NCBI GenBank assembly: GCA_903842345.1
Contig: CAIMLR010000045.1
Coordinates: 48,823 to 112,822 of the forward strand
Origin: an uncultured Myxococcales bacterium
GTDB lineage: Bacteria > Myxococcota_A > UBA9042
Reading direction: 5' to 3'
DNA: 64,000 nucleotides
Shown here: positions 46,975 through 55,671 of the stretch, piece after piece
How the letters are laid out: each line of letters opens with the position of its first letter
Position numbering within the stretch: the stretch's first letter is position 1
The notes under the pieces: generated by a model
What the model was told of the DNA's origin: nothing
Databases searched by the model: none
The model's input: only the letters and a program-made list of their open reading frames with translations
Translations under genes and position numbers: made by a program

Positions 46975-47649
46975 ATGACGTTCTCACCCGCATCTACCAC
47001 CCCCTCTCTCATCACCGTCGCCGATCTCGTGCGCAGCCAACCCGCCGCCGTGCGGATCCTGCAACGCCACGGCATCGATTTCTGCTGCGGCGGCAAGAAG
47101 CCGCTGGCGGACGCCTGCGCTGACGTTGGCGTGGCGACCGAGGCCCTCCTCGCGGAAGTGACCGCCGCCAGTCAAACGGTCACGCTCAGTTGGTCGACGC
47201 TCCCGCCGTCCGCGCTCTGCGACACGCTGGAATCGCGCTTCCATGCGCCGTTGGCCGAGGAACTGCCGCGGCTGCGCGCGATGGCTCAGCGCGTGCTGCT
47301 GGTGCACGGCCACAAGGATCCGGAGCGCCTGGAGGGCATCGCCGATGCCGTGGACGCGCTGATCGCCGACCTGGTGCCGCACATGCGCGAGGAAGAAGCC
47401 GAACTGTTTCCGCTGATTCGCCAGGGCCGGCGTGCGGATGCCGCGGCGCTGCTCGCGGGGCTGGAAGAGGAACACGAGGCGGTCGGCGCGATCCTGAAGC
47501 AACTGCGCCACCTGACCGATGCGTTCACGCCGCCGTTGGGCGCGTGTGGCACGTGGCGGGCGCTGTATCAGGGCTTGGCTGAGCTGGAAGCGGAGACGCA
47601 TGAGCACATCCACATCGAGAACAACGTGCTGTTCCAAGGTCTTGCCTAG
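46975..47649 (+). CDS. RIC-type iron-sulfur cluster repair di-iron protein (ScdA/YtfE family)
   Basis: 224 residues. An N-terminal ScdA_N (DUF542) domain has DLVRSQPAAVRILQRHGIDFCCGGKK with the Cys37-Cys38 pair, followed by a hemerythrin-like four-helix domain with His/Glu ligands in HAPLAEELPRL, HMREEEAELFP, EEHEAVG and ETHEHIHIENN. Such proteins repair Fe-S clusters damaged by NO or oxidants. ATG 46975 with GGAG upstream is preferred over 46939, which would sit almost on the predicted transcription start. It completes the nitrite/NO module. Confidence 0.92.
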   Translation: MTFSPASTTPSLITVADLVRSQPAAVRILQRHGIDFCCGGKKPLADACADVGVATEALLAEVTAASQTVTLSWSTLPPSALCDTLESRFHAPLAEELPRLRAMAQRVLLVHGHKDPERLEGIADAVDALIADLVPHMREEEAELFPLIRQGRRADAAALLAGLEEEHEAVGAILKQLRHLTDAFTPPLGACGTWRALYQGLAELEAETHEHIHIENNVLFQGLA

Positions 47650-47754
47650 CGGATCCAAACGCGCTGACGGCTCCTGACTCGCGTGCGGTTGGACGCCCGC
47701 CGCGTTCGCGTGCAAACTCGCGCGCGCGGGCTCCATTCCGCGGTCAGCAAGCGC

Positions 47755-48780
47755 ATGAAAATCGCCATCCAGTCGACCCTCGGCCAGCGCGCGCTGGAAA
47801 GCACCCGTGAACTGCGCAAGCTGTGCGACGCCGGCACGGACTGGGTGCGGATCAACATGTCCCACACCAAGCACGAAGACGCTGAGGACATCGTGGGTTG
47901 GCTGCGCCGGTCAGCCCCGCAGGTGAAAGTCCTGCTCGATCTGCAAGGCCCCAAGCTGCGCGTGGGCAAGATGGCGCGGGAACAGCGGATTCGCCCCGGC
48001 GACAACGTCGTGTTCTGCACGCAGGCCCTGTACAACTCGGCGCCGCCGCGCGATCGGGATGCCCAGCGGCTGGTGCCCATCGCGTCGCCATTTCCGTTCG
48101 CCAACCTGTTTTCCGCGGAACTCTTCCGGCTCAAAGACGGTCAGGTCGAATTCACCATCGAACGGCGGATTCCCGAGCAGGACGTGCTGATTTGCGAGGC
48201 GAAGGGCAGCGGCATGATCCGGTCAGAGAAAGGCTTGAATGCGCCCGGCATCGACCGCACGGGCGCGCCGTTGCCAGCCAAGGATCTGGCGGACATCGCG
48301 CTCGGCCAGCGGCTGGGCGTGGATGCGATTTGCTGCTCGTTTGTGACGACGGGCGCGGAGCTCGTGGAGGCGCGCGCGCACGTGGCCAAGCTGGCGCCGG
48401 AGTGGAAGCCGCAGTTGTGGGCCAAAGTGGAGTGCCGCGAGGCGATGGAACACCTGGACGGCATCCTCGCGGCCTGCGATGCGGTGCTGATTGGCCGGGG
48501 CGATCTCGCGGGGGAGCTTGGCGGCGATCCGGAGCTCGTCCATGCAGCCGCCATGCAGATCGCCAAGCACGTGGTCGCGGCGGGCAAGCCGTGTTCCGTC
48601 GGCACCAAGCTGCTGGAATCGATGCGCGCCTCGCCGGAGCCAAGTGACGAGGAAATCGCCGCGCTTTACGACTACCTTAAAGCCGGCGTGACGGGCTATC
48701 TGCTGACGGCGGAGACCTCCGTGGGCGATTACCCCGTTGAGGCGATCCAGACGCTGCGGCGGTTTGCCGACGGCGTTTAA
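47755..48780 (+). CDS. Pyruvate kinase family protein lacking the C-terminal domain
   Basis: 341 residues, against about 470 for full pyruvate kinase. The barrel motifs are in order: RINMSHTKHEDA (substrate loop), LLDLQGPKLRVG, a small inserted B domain, LWAKVECREAM, ACDAVLIGRGDLAGELG, GTKLLESM and LTAETSVGDYPVEA. Glu, Asp and Lys of the catalytic centre are present. The chain ends right after the barrel, so the C-terminal allosteric domain is absent. SHG is SHT, and several residues deviate from the prosite pattern, so it may use another substrate or be an unregulated isoform. ATG 47755 starts just before the first barrel strand. Confidence 0.8.
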   Translation: MKIAIQSTLGQRALESTRELRKLCDAGTDWVRINMSHTKHEDAEDIVGWLRRSAPQVKVLLDLQGPKLRVGKMAREQRIRPGDNVVFCTQALYNSAPPRDRDAQRLVPIASPFPFANLFSAELFRLKDGQVEFTIERRIPEQDVLICEAKGSGMIRSEKGLNAPGIDRTGAPLPAKDLADIALGQRLGVDAICCSFVTTGAELVEARAHVAKLAPEWKPQLWAKVECREAMEHLDGILAACDAVLIGRGDLAGELGGDPELVHAAAMQIAKHVVAAGKPCSVGTKLLESMRASPEPSDEEIAALYDYLKAGVTGYLLTAETSVGDYPVEAIQTLRRFADGV

Positions 48781-48891
48781 GCGAACGCTGCCGACAGCGT
48801 CCCGGTGACGGGTCGGCCGCGCGATCCTGGCGCTTGCTTGAACAGACATCTCTGAGCACGCCCGAGCGTTGACCACCCAAGCGGGTCGCGA

Positions 48892-48910
48892 TGCGACACC
48901 GTTTGTCGCA
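48892..48910. promoter_or_regulatory. 19-bp palindrome, site 1 (WYL-region operator candidate)
   Basis: TGCGACACCGTTTGTCGCA: two perfect 7-bp arms with a 5-bp centre. It lies 121 bp before the start of the unknown gene at 49032 and matches site 3 near sbcD at 16 of 19 positions. Confidence 0.6.
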
Positions 48911-48982
48911 ATGCGCGGCTACCTTGGGTTCATCGTCGTTTGGACGGCACGTCCATGATCGTCAACGACGACAGACACGCTC

Positions 48983-49001
48983 AGCGACATCCGCTGTCGC
49001 A
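48983..49001. promoter_or_regulatory. 19-bp palindrome, site 2 (WYL-region operator candidate)
   Basis: AGCGACATCCGCTGTCGCA: six-base arms GCGACA/TGTCGC with a 5-bp centre, as in site 1, and 91 bp further on. It ends 30 bp before the ATG at 49032, where a repressor or class II activator could act. Confidence 0.55.
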
Positions 49002-49031
49002 TAGAAACGATCCGCCGCAAGAAGGAATCCC

Positions 49032-49460
49032 ATGGCATCCGATCCCTGCAAGACGCCGCCGGACGCCGGGGCAGAGACAGTCGCCGCCCCGCGCATCGCC
49101 GACGGGTTTCCCCGCCTCATTCTCCGCCTGATGCCCGCGGTCTATGCCCGCAGCAACATCGAGTTCACCGCCGACTCCGGGAACGTGGGCAGCGCGGAAG
49201 GTGGCGCGATTTTTCGCATTCTCGATCCAAGCCCCGACGCCGGCGAAACGCTGACGCCAGAACGCCGCCAAGCGGTCATCGACGTGGCCTCGCGCATGGC
49301 CAAAGGCCGCAACCACTGCGTCTGCGCAGGTTTCTCACCGCGCGACACGGTCTACGTCTGGCCCGGCATCGCGCCGGTCGCCTCGACGCATCTGCCGATC
49401 ACCGACCTGACCTTCCCGGGACACGACGCTTTCCTGTCGTCCCCGACTGGCGACAACTGA
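49032..49460 (+). CDS. Small uncharacterised protein next to the WYL regulator
   Basis: 142 residues with AAGGA ideally placed before the ATG. No signal peptide, membrane helix or known motif; it contains two Cys in HCVCAGF near residue 95 and one near the N-terminus. Composition matches the genome, so it looks native. It converges on the WYL regulator gene with a 4-bp gap and has two 19-bp palindromes in its leader region, shared with the WYL/sbcDC intergenic region. Function unknown. Confidence 0.65.
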   Translation: MASDPCKTPPDAGAETVAAPRIADGFPRLILRLMPAVYARSNIEFTADSGNVGSAEGGAIFRILDPSPDAGETLTPERRQAVIDVASRMAKGRNHCVCAGFSPRDTVYVWPGIAPVASTHLPITDLTFPGHDAFLSSPTGDN

Positions 49461-49464
49461 ACCG

Positions 49465-50466
49465 TCAATTCGCCGCGTAGCGCGCCATCATCGCCCGCGC
49501 GCTGTCCGCCAGCGACGCCCGCAGGTCCGGCGGACCGACAACCTCGACGTATTCGCCAAAACTGCGGAGCCAGGACCGCAATTGCACCGTGTCGGCCAAC
49601 GTCGCCCGCAGCAGCACACGGCCGTCGGGCTGATCCTCCAGCTCCTGGCTCAGCGCCAACGGCGTCTCGCGGATGCGCACGGCGGCGACCGCCTCAAACA
49701 GCGCCTCCAGCAACACGGTTCCGCCGCTCAGGAGGAAATCAAACGAGCCGCTGGCAATTTCCGCATCGAGCGAAAAGCCGGGCAAGGCGCGGCGCGGCTC
49801 CTCCTCGATCACCACCGACTCCATCCGGTGCAACACAAACTGTTTCAAATCGTCGTATTTCCACAGCGTGCAGAGCAGATAGCCGACCGCGTCGCGCCAC
49901 ACGAGCGCCTGCGGGTGCACCACGTACGCGCGGGGCTCCGTCTCCCCGCGCTTGCGATACACGATGGTCAGCCGCTTTTCCGTCAACAGCCCCGCCTGCA
50001 CGTTTTCCAGCACTTCGCGCGGAATGGCCGGCGGCAGGAGTGGCTGCCCCGCCGACACGACGCGCACCTTGTCTGGCCAATGCGAGAGCGCGTTGTCGTC
50101 CAGGTTGTCCAGCACCGTTTGGGCGCGCTGAAAGTGCGGATCGAGATAGCCGCGCGTCACTTCCGGCAGCAGCGCGCGCAGGTGCTCCGCCGCCATGCGA
50201 AAAGCCAACGCCGAGTGCACGTCCATCGCCGGGAGGTCAAACGCGACCGCCGTCGCCATCCACGACCAACCGTACGGCTTGTGCTGATCGTCGCACGTGA
50301 CCGGAAAGACCGCCGACAGCTTGATGAGATCCCGCTCGATGGACCGGCGGGAGACTTCATAACCCGCATCGGCAAGCACATCCGCCAGCGAGGCCGCGTC
50401 GATCTTGCGTGGATAGCGCGGCAGATGGCGGAGCATCATCCAGTGCCGAAGGACAGTGTCAGACAT
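49465..50466 (-). CDS. WYL-domain transcriptional regulator
   Basis: 333 residues. The N-terminal winged helix reads LRHLPRYPRKIDAASLADVLADAGYEVSRRSIERDLIKLSAVFPV, typical of WYL regulators. The WYL domain follows with IVYRKRGETEPRAYVVHPQALVWRDAVGYLLCTLW, where VHP and the aromatic stretch occupy the ligand pocket. A WCX-like C-terminal part ends RSWLRSFGEYVEVVGPPDLR. Several WYL proteins sense nucleic acid or DNA-damage signals. It is divergent from sbcDC across 189 bp and convergent with the small gene at 49032, both of which carry the same palindrome, so these are its best candidate targets. Confidence 0.88.
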   Translation of the reverse strand: MSDTVLRHWMMLRHLPRYPRKIDAASLADVLADAGYEVSRRSIERDLIKLSAVFPVTCDDQHKPYGWSWMATAVAFDLPAMDVHSALAFRMAAEHLRALLPEVTRGYLDPHFQRAQTVLDNLDDNALSHWPDKVRVVSAGQPLLPPAIPREVLENVQAGLLTEKRLTIVYRKRGETEPRAYVVHPQALVWRDAVGYLLCTLWKYDDLKQFVLHRMESVVIEEEPRRALPGFSLDAEIASGSFDFLLSGGTVLLEALFEAVAAVRIRETPLALSQELEDQPDGRVLLRATLADTVQLRSWLRSFGEYVEVVGPPDLRASLADSARAMMARYAAN

Positions 50467-50575
50467 GCGGGATCCTCAAGAGCGGTTGCGATGCGTGGCC
50501 GGAGTCTTGTCCAAGCGCGCGCCCGGCACAACTGGCCGTCCCACAATCGCGCCCGCCCGCGATCGGCCGTTGCAA

Positions 50576-50594
50576 TGCGACTCCAGTTGTCGCA
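50576..50594. promoter_or_regulatory. 19-bp palindrome, site 3, between the WYL gene and sbcDC
   Basis: TGCGACTCCAGTTGTCGCA has six-base perfect arms and lies 61 bp before the sbcD ATG and 109 bp before the WYL start. It is nearly identical to site 1. An additional ACAACTGG at about 50528 forms a distal inverted partner to its CCAGTTGT. Confidence 0.6.
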
Positions 50595-50655
50595 AGTTCG
50601 TGGGATGTTGGCGCGCCCTCTGCAGTCCGCTGCGTCCCTCCCCTGAAAGGCGACA

Positions 50656-51888
50656 ATGACCCGCATCCTCCATACTTCTGATTGGCACCTCGGCGTCTCC
50701 CTGGAAGCTGCGTCGCGCGATGCCGATCACGCGCTGTTCTTTGAATGGCTGGCGGGCGTCCTGACGGAACGCGCGGTCGACGTCCTCGTCGTCGCCGGCG
50801 ACATCTTTGATCAGTCGGCGCCGTCGTCGGAATCGCAGCGGATGTACTACCGATTCCTCCACCGCGTCGCGCAGACCTCCGTCCGGCAGGTCGTCGTCAT
50901 TGGCGGCAACCACGACTCGGCGGCGCGGCTTGAGGCGCCAAGCGACCTCCTCGGCGCGTTTGACGTCCACGTCGTCGGTGGCATGCCCGCGGCGGACGAC
51001 TCCCTGGATCGCTACCTCGTGCCCATCCGCAACGTCGCTGGCGTCGTGGAAAGCGTCATTCTCGCCATTCCCTACGTCCATGAATACCGCGTCGGCGTGC
51101 GCGCTGCGTTCTCGGCGAATGTGGATCTCGGCGCGCTGCTGCACCAGGGCTTCGCGTCGCTCTACACCCGCGTCGCGGATCATGCACATGCGCGCCATGG
51201 CCGCGTGCCGCTGGTCGCCACGGGTCACATGGCCTGCATCGGCAGCGAACGCGGCGACGCGCCGTTGGACATCCACCTGATCGGCACGCTCGGCGCTCTG
51301 CCGCCGTCCATCTTTGACCCGCGCATCCAGTACGTCGCGCTCGGGCACATCCACCGCGGCTTTCGTGTTGGCGGGAGTCGGGCTTGGTATAGCGGCACGC
51401 CGATCCCGCTGAACCTGAAGGAGGCGCAGACGCAGCGTCGGGTGCTCCTGATTGACACGCAGGCCGACGAGGGCGCGGAGCCCGTGGTGGAGAGCGTGGC
51501 GGTCCCGATGTTCCGGCAGATCCACGAACTGCGCGGCACGCCCGAGGAGGTCGTTGGGGCGCTGCGTGGCCTGACGTGGTCGACGCCATTGCCGCCATTG
51601 GTGCAAATCGTGGCGCGCGTTCCATCGTATCAGCCAGGGCTGGGACAGGATTTTGCCAAGGCGACGCCGCCGGGTGCGCAAATCGTCAAGGTGACGCAGG
51701 AACGCGAAGTGGGCGAAGCCCAGGCGGAGCCCGCGCCGCCGGTTTCCTTGAGCCAACTGGCGCCCGAGGAAGTGTTCCTGCGCCTGTGTCGCGCGCGCGG
51801 CGAGCCCGTGGACGAGGCGCTGCTCACAGCGTTTCACAGCCTGCTGGGCGACTACGCGCTGGCCGAAAATACCGGAGGTCGGCCATGA
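50656..51888 (+). CDS. sbcD: Nuclease SbcCD subunit D (Mre11-type)
   Basis: 410 residues. Metallophosphoesterase motifs are in order: TSDWHLG (8-14), VVAGDIFD (about 45-52), GGNHDS (about 80), VATGHMACIG (about 195) and ALGHIHRGF (about 230), which bind two Mn ions. The C-terminal capping region is present. With SbcC it opens hairpins and trims protein-blocked or double-strand DNA ends. AAGG precedes the ATG. The stop overlaps sbcC as ATGA. A palindrome shared with the WYL neighbourhood lies in its upstream region. Confidence 0.95.
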   Translation: MTRILHTSDWHLGVSLEAASRDADHALFFEWLAGVLTERAVDVLVVAGDIFDQSAPSSESQRMYYRFLHRVAQTSVRQVVVIGGNHDSAARLEAPSDLLGAFDVHVVGGMPAADDSLDRYLVPIRNVAGVVESVILAIPYVHEYRVGVRAAFSANVDLGALLHQGFASLYTRVADHAHARHGRVPLVATGHMACIGSERGDAPLDIHLIGTLGALPPSIFDPRIQYVALGHIHRGFRVGGSRAWYSGTPIPLNLKEAQTQRRVLLIDTQADEGAEPVVESVAVPMFRQIHELRGTPEEVVGALRGLTWSTPLPPLVQIVARVPSYQPGLGQDFAKATPPGAQIVKVTQEREVGEAQAEPAPPVSLSQLAPEEVFLRLCRARGEPVDEALLTAFHSLLGDYALAENTGGRP

Positions 51889-54800
51889 AGCTGCTGCGCA
51901 TCGGTGTGGAGAACCTCAATTCCCTCTATGGCCGCCATGACGTCGATCTGGAACGGCAATTCCCGGGCGAGCCGCTGTTCCTGATTACCGGGCCAACCGG
52001 GGCGGGCAAGTCCACGCTGATGGACGCGGTCTCACTGGCACTTTTTGGCCAGACGCCGCGCCTGAGCGGAGGGCATGGGCAAACGGACGAGGCGCCCGGC
52101 CTCATCGTGTCGCGCGGCGCGGGCGAGGCGTGCGCGGAGCTGGAATTCAGTCGCGTGGAGATCGGCGAAGTGCAGCGGTATCGGGCGTCGTGGCGGTGTC
52201 GGCGGGCGCGCGGCAAGGCGGATGGCGAACTGCAAGCGCCGGTGCGCGCGTTGGAGAAGCAGCGGGCGGACGGGACGTGGGAGATGCTGGTCAGCGACAC
52301 GCGCGCCAAGACGTTCCAGCCCTACTTCACGACGGTGCTGGATGGGATGTCGATCCAGGACTTCAAGCGGGCGGTGCTGCTGGCGCAGGGCGAATTCGCG
52401 GCGTTCCTGGAGGCGACGGAGGACGAGCGCGCGGCGATTTTGGAGCGGCTGACGGACACGGGCAAGTACCTGAAAATCGGCGCGTTGGCCAGTGAGCGGC
52501 GTGTCGCGGCGAAGACGGCGTGGGAAATCGCGGCGGCGGCGCTGGCAACGGTGCAGGTGATGCCAGAGGAGGAGGAGAAGCTGTTGCGCGAGGCCGCGGA
52601 CGCCTTGGCCGGCGACGTCGAGAAGACCCGTGAGGCGCTGCACGCGGCGCGCGCGGCGCAGGTGTGGCTGACGCGGCGCGATGAAGTTGAGACTGCGTCG
52701 AGGAACGCGGCGACAGCCCGCACTGCGGCGCAGGCCGATCAGGATGCGGCGGCGGTTGAACTGGCCCGACTGACGGAGCACGAGCGGTGCATGCCCGCTG
52801 CCGACGCGCTGCGCGAGTTTGATCGGGCGGCCAAGGAACTGCACGACGCGACGGCGCTGCTGCCGGCGTTGACTGCCGCCGAGCTGGAGCGCCGGACTGA
52901 ACTGGCGACGTTGCAGCCCGAACGCGCAGACAAGGCCGCGGCGCTCAAGGCGAGCCAGGACGCGCTGGCGGAGCAAGGCCCGGTCATCGGCACGGCGCGG
53001 GCGCTGCGCGGACAGCGGCTGGAACTGGCCCGGGCACACGACAACGCCTTGAGCGACAAGGCCAAGTGCCTGGAGAGCGCGGGGAAGGCGACGGCGCTGT
53101 TGGCCGCTGCGCGCGCCCACCACGAGCGGTCGGAGGTGGCGCTCGTGACGGCGGAGAATCGGCTGGCGGGCCTGAAGCTGGCGGAGCCGCTGGTGGTGGT
53201 GCAAGCCGCGCTCAGCGAGAGGTTCCAGACCCTGGAACGCGAAGAGAAGGACTTGGCCGAGCGCCGCCGCAAGCACGCGGAGACGGCAGCGGCGCTGGAA
53301 ATCGCCGGCCAAACGTACGCGACCGGCAAGCTGGAAGCGAGCGCGCTGGAGGCCAAGCTGGCGCCGATGACGCGGCGGGTCGACACGGCGCGCACAGCGC
53401 TCGTGCAGGCGCTGGCGGGCGCGCCGGATGCGCGCGGTCGGCGTGAATCGCTGCGCAAGGTCGGCGAGGCGCGGGATGCGGCTCTGCAGGCGACGGCGAC
53501 GGCGACGCGGTTGTTGGCGGCGCAAGAGGCGGCGACTGCCCGCATCGGCGACAAGCGCCGGGAAGCAGCGGAACACGCACAGCAGGTCGCCGAACTGGCA
53601 GTGATCACGGATAAAGCGGCGGAGCAGCAGCGCGCGTTGGTCGAGCAAGTGGGCAAGGATCGCGCCGATCTGGAGACGTTCCAGTTGTCCCTGAAGCTCG
53701 CGAGCGAGCGCAAACACCTGCAGGCGGGCGCGGAATGTCCGCTGTGCGGCGGCGTGGAGCACCCGTACGTGAACGACGGGCGCCACGCGGAACTGGACGC
53801 CCATTGGCTGGCCCGAAGCGCGGAGCTGAAGGCGCAAATCACCGCGCAGGAGCAGGAAGCCGCGGCCCTTGAAACGCGGCTCCGGCAACTGGCGGGAACG
53901 GTCGCGGCCGCGAAGGCCAACCAGACGCAGGCGAACGACCTGACGGAGCAGAGCCTGACGGAACTCCAGACAGTGACGCAGGATTTGCAGCGGACGCTGG
54001 ATGGGCTGGGGTTGGCGCAGGACCCGCGGGCAGGCGACGTTGCAGCGCTGGACGCGACGCTGGAGAAGGCGAAAGTGCAGGCGAACGGCGCGATTCGCGC
54101 GCTTGACGATGCGGAAGCCGAGGAGAGCGCGGCAACCGCGGCGCTGCAGACGGCGCAGGAACACCTGAACAGCCTGCGCGCGGATCTGGCGGCGGCGGAT
54201 GCGGCGCTTGGGGAACGGACGGCCGGCCTTGGCGAAATGGCGCGGGAACTGGCGGCGAGCGCGGCGACCCTGGCGGGACGGCGCGGTGATCTGGCGAAGG
54301 ATTTGGCGACGTACGGCATCGCACCGCTGGGAGCCGATGGAAGCGCGGATCTTGGCGCTGCGCTGGCTGAAGTCGGACGGTTGGCGGGCGAAGTGCTGGG
54401 CGCGCAGGCTGGCTTGGCTGCGGCGACGACCGCGCGTCAGGAAGCGAGCACCGGTGTCGAAACGGCTGTTGTGGGGGATGAATCGGCGCGCGCGGCCTTG
54501 GCGAAGGCGACGGCGGTTGCCCAAGGCGAGGCGATCGCGACGCTCGACGCGCAGATTGCCGGGATCCTGGACGGGCAGGATCCCGACGGGGTGCAGCGGC
54601 GGCTCGACGACGCACTCAACACCGCGGACGCGGGGTGGCGCGCCGTCGTGGAGAAGATTCGGCTGGCTGAAAACGCGTGGGTCAAAGCACAGACGGAACA
54701 CACGACTGCCCAGGCGCGGATTGCGACGCTCACGGACGAGCGCCGCGTGCGGCACGCGGAACTGACCGAGGGACTGCGGCAGTTGACCCTGCGCGACCGC

Positions 54801-55649
54801 GAGGATTTGCAGGCGCGGCTGCTGGACGCGGGTGTGCTTGCGGCGTTGCGCGCGACCCGGACGCGGCTGGAGAACGCGATGGCGGCGGCCAAGGCGCTGT
54901 GCGACGGGCAACAGGCCGAGCGCGAGCGGCATGCCGCGGCCAAACCAACCGCGCTGGATGGGGCGGCGAATGTCGCGGAGATCGCGCTGCAAGTGGCTGA
55001 ACTGGAAACGCAATGGCAGGCGGACACTGGCACACTGGCCGGGCACAAGGCCAAGCTGCTGCAGACGGAAGCGAGCCGGGGGCAACGGGATGGGCTGCGC
55101 AAGGAACTCGACGAGAAGGACGCGCAGCACAAGCTGTGGATGCGGCTGCACGCGCTCATCGGCGTCAAGGATGGCCAGGCGTTTCAACGGTACGCACAGA
55201 TGCTCAACATGGAAGAACTGGCGGGCAAGGCGAACCACCACCTCCAGCAGCTTTCCCCGCGCTACGCACTGGTGGCGGCGAATGCGGGCGGCGAGCCGCG
55301 TCTCGATTTTGCCGTGCGCGACACGTTCCAGGCGGATGAAGTGCGGCCGCTGACGACGCTGTCGGGCGGGGAAACGTTCCTGGTCTCGCTGTCGCTCGCG
55401 CTCGCGCTGGCCGACTACCGCGCGGTGCGCATGCCGGTGGAGACGCTGTTGCTGGATGAGGGCTTTGGCACGCTGGATCCCGTGACGCTGGGCATCGCGA
55501 TGGGCGCGCTGAAAGCCTTGAACGCGAGCGGCGTGCAGGTGGGGATCATCAGCCACGTGGAGGCGCTGAAGGAGCAGATTCCCGCGTGGGTCGTGGTCGA
55601 GAGCCTGGGCAATGGCCGGTCAACGGTGCGGATGGAGCGCGGGATGTGA
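51885..55649 (+). CDS. sbcC: Nuclease SbcCD subunit C (Rad50-type ATPase)
   Basis: 1254 residues. The N-terminal half-ATPase has GPTGAGKST (about 36-44). Two long Ala/Glu/Arg coiled-coil arms flank a zinc hook at CPLC (618-621), which dimerises two complexes through one Zn. The C-terminal half carries LSGGETFLVSLSLALALAD (about 1158) and the Walker B LLLDEGFGTLD (about 1190). The frame is open for 300 bp upstream inside sbcD, but ATG 51885 overlaps the sbcD stop, has GGAGG before it and gives the family start KLLRIGVENLNSL. Confidence 0.95.
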   Translation: MKLLRIGVENLNSLYGRHDVDLERQFPGEPLFLITGPTGAGKSTLMDAVSLALFGQTPRLSGGHGQTDEAPGLIVSRGAGEACAELEFSRVEIGEVQRYRASWRCRRARGKADGELQAPVRALEKQRADGTWEMLVSDTRAKTFQPYFTTVLDGMSIQDFKRAVLLAQGEFAAFLEATEDERAAILERLTDTGKYLKIGALASERRVAAKTAWEIAAAALATVQVMPEEEEKLLREAADALAGDVEKTREALHAARAAQVWLTRRDEVETASRNAATARTAAQADQDAAAVELARLTEHERCMPAADALREFDRAAKELHDATALLPALTAAELERRTELATLQPERADKAAALKASQDALAEQGPVIGTARALRGQRLELARAHDNALSDKAKCLESAGKATALLAAARAHHERSEVALVTAENRLAGLKLAEPLVVVQAALSERFQTLEREEKDLAERRRKHAETAAALEIAGQTYATGKLEASALEAKLAPMTRRVDTARTALVQALAGAPDARGRRESLRKVGEARDAALQATATATRLLAAQEAATARIGDKRREAAEHAQQVAELAVITDKAAEQQRALVEQVGKDRADLETFQLSLKLASERKHLQAGAECPLCGGVEHPYVNDGRHAELDAHWLARSAELKAQITAQEQEAAALETRLRQLAGTVAAAKANQTQANDLTEQSLTELQTVTQDLQRTLDGLGLAQDPRAGDVAALDATLEKAKVQANGAIRALDDAEAEESAATAALQTAQEHLNSLRADLAAADAALGERTAGLGEMARELAASAATLAGRRGDLAKDLATYGIAPLGADGSADLGAALAEVGRLAGEVLGAQAGLAAATTARQEASTGVETAVVGDESARAALAKATAVAQGEAIATLDAQIAGILDGQDPDGVQRRLDDALNTADAGWRAVVEKIRLAENAWVKAQTEHTTAQARIATLTDERRVRHAELTEGLRQLTLRDREDLQARLLDAGVLAALRATRTRLENAMAAAKALCDGQQAERERHAAAKPTALDGAANVAEIALQVAELETQWQADTGTLAGHKAKLLQTEASRGQRDGLRKELDEKDAQHKLWMRLHALIGVKDGQAFQRYAQMLNMEELAGKANHHLQQLSPRYALVAANAGGEPRLDFAVRDTFQADEVRPLTTLSGGETFLVSLSLALALADYRAVRMPVETLLLDEGFGTLDPVTLGIAMGALKALNASGVQVGIISHVEALKEQIPAWVVVESLGNGRSTVRMERGM

Positions 55650-55671
55650 CCTGAAGCGACGCCCGCGTCAC

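Larger units (their letters stand above)
48781..49031. other. Regulatory-looking intergenic region upstream of a small unknown gene
   Basis: A 251-bp gap. It holds a short stem just after the pyruvate kinase stop (ACGCTG/CAGCGT), two GCGACA-N5-TGTCGC palindromes and a larger imperfect inverted repeat at 48933-48971 (TCGTCGTT and AACGACGA flanking GGACG/CGTCC). Confidence 0.5.

Noticed and set aside
52032..55556. 1174-codon frame opposite sbcC
   Set aside because: Arg-rich shadow; sbcC has Walker, zinc-hook and signature motifs in the other strand.
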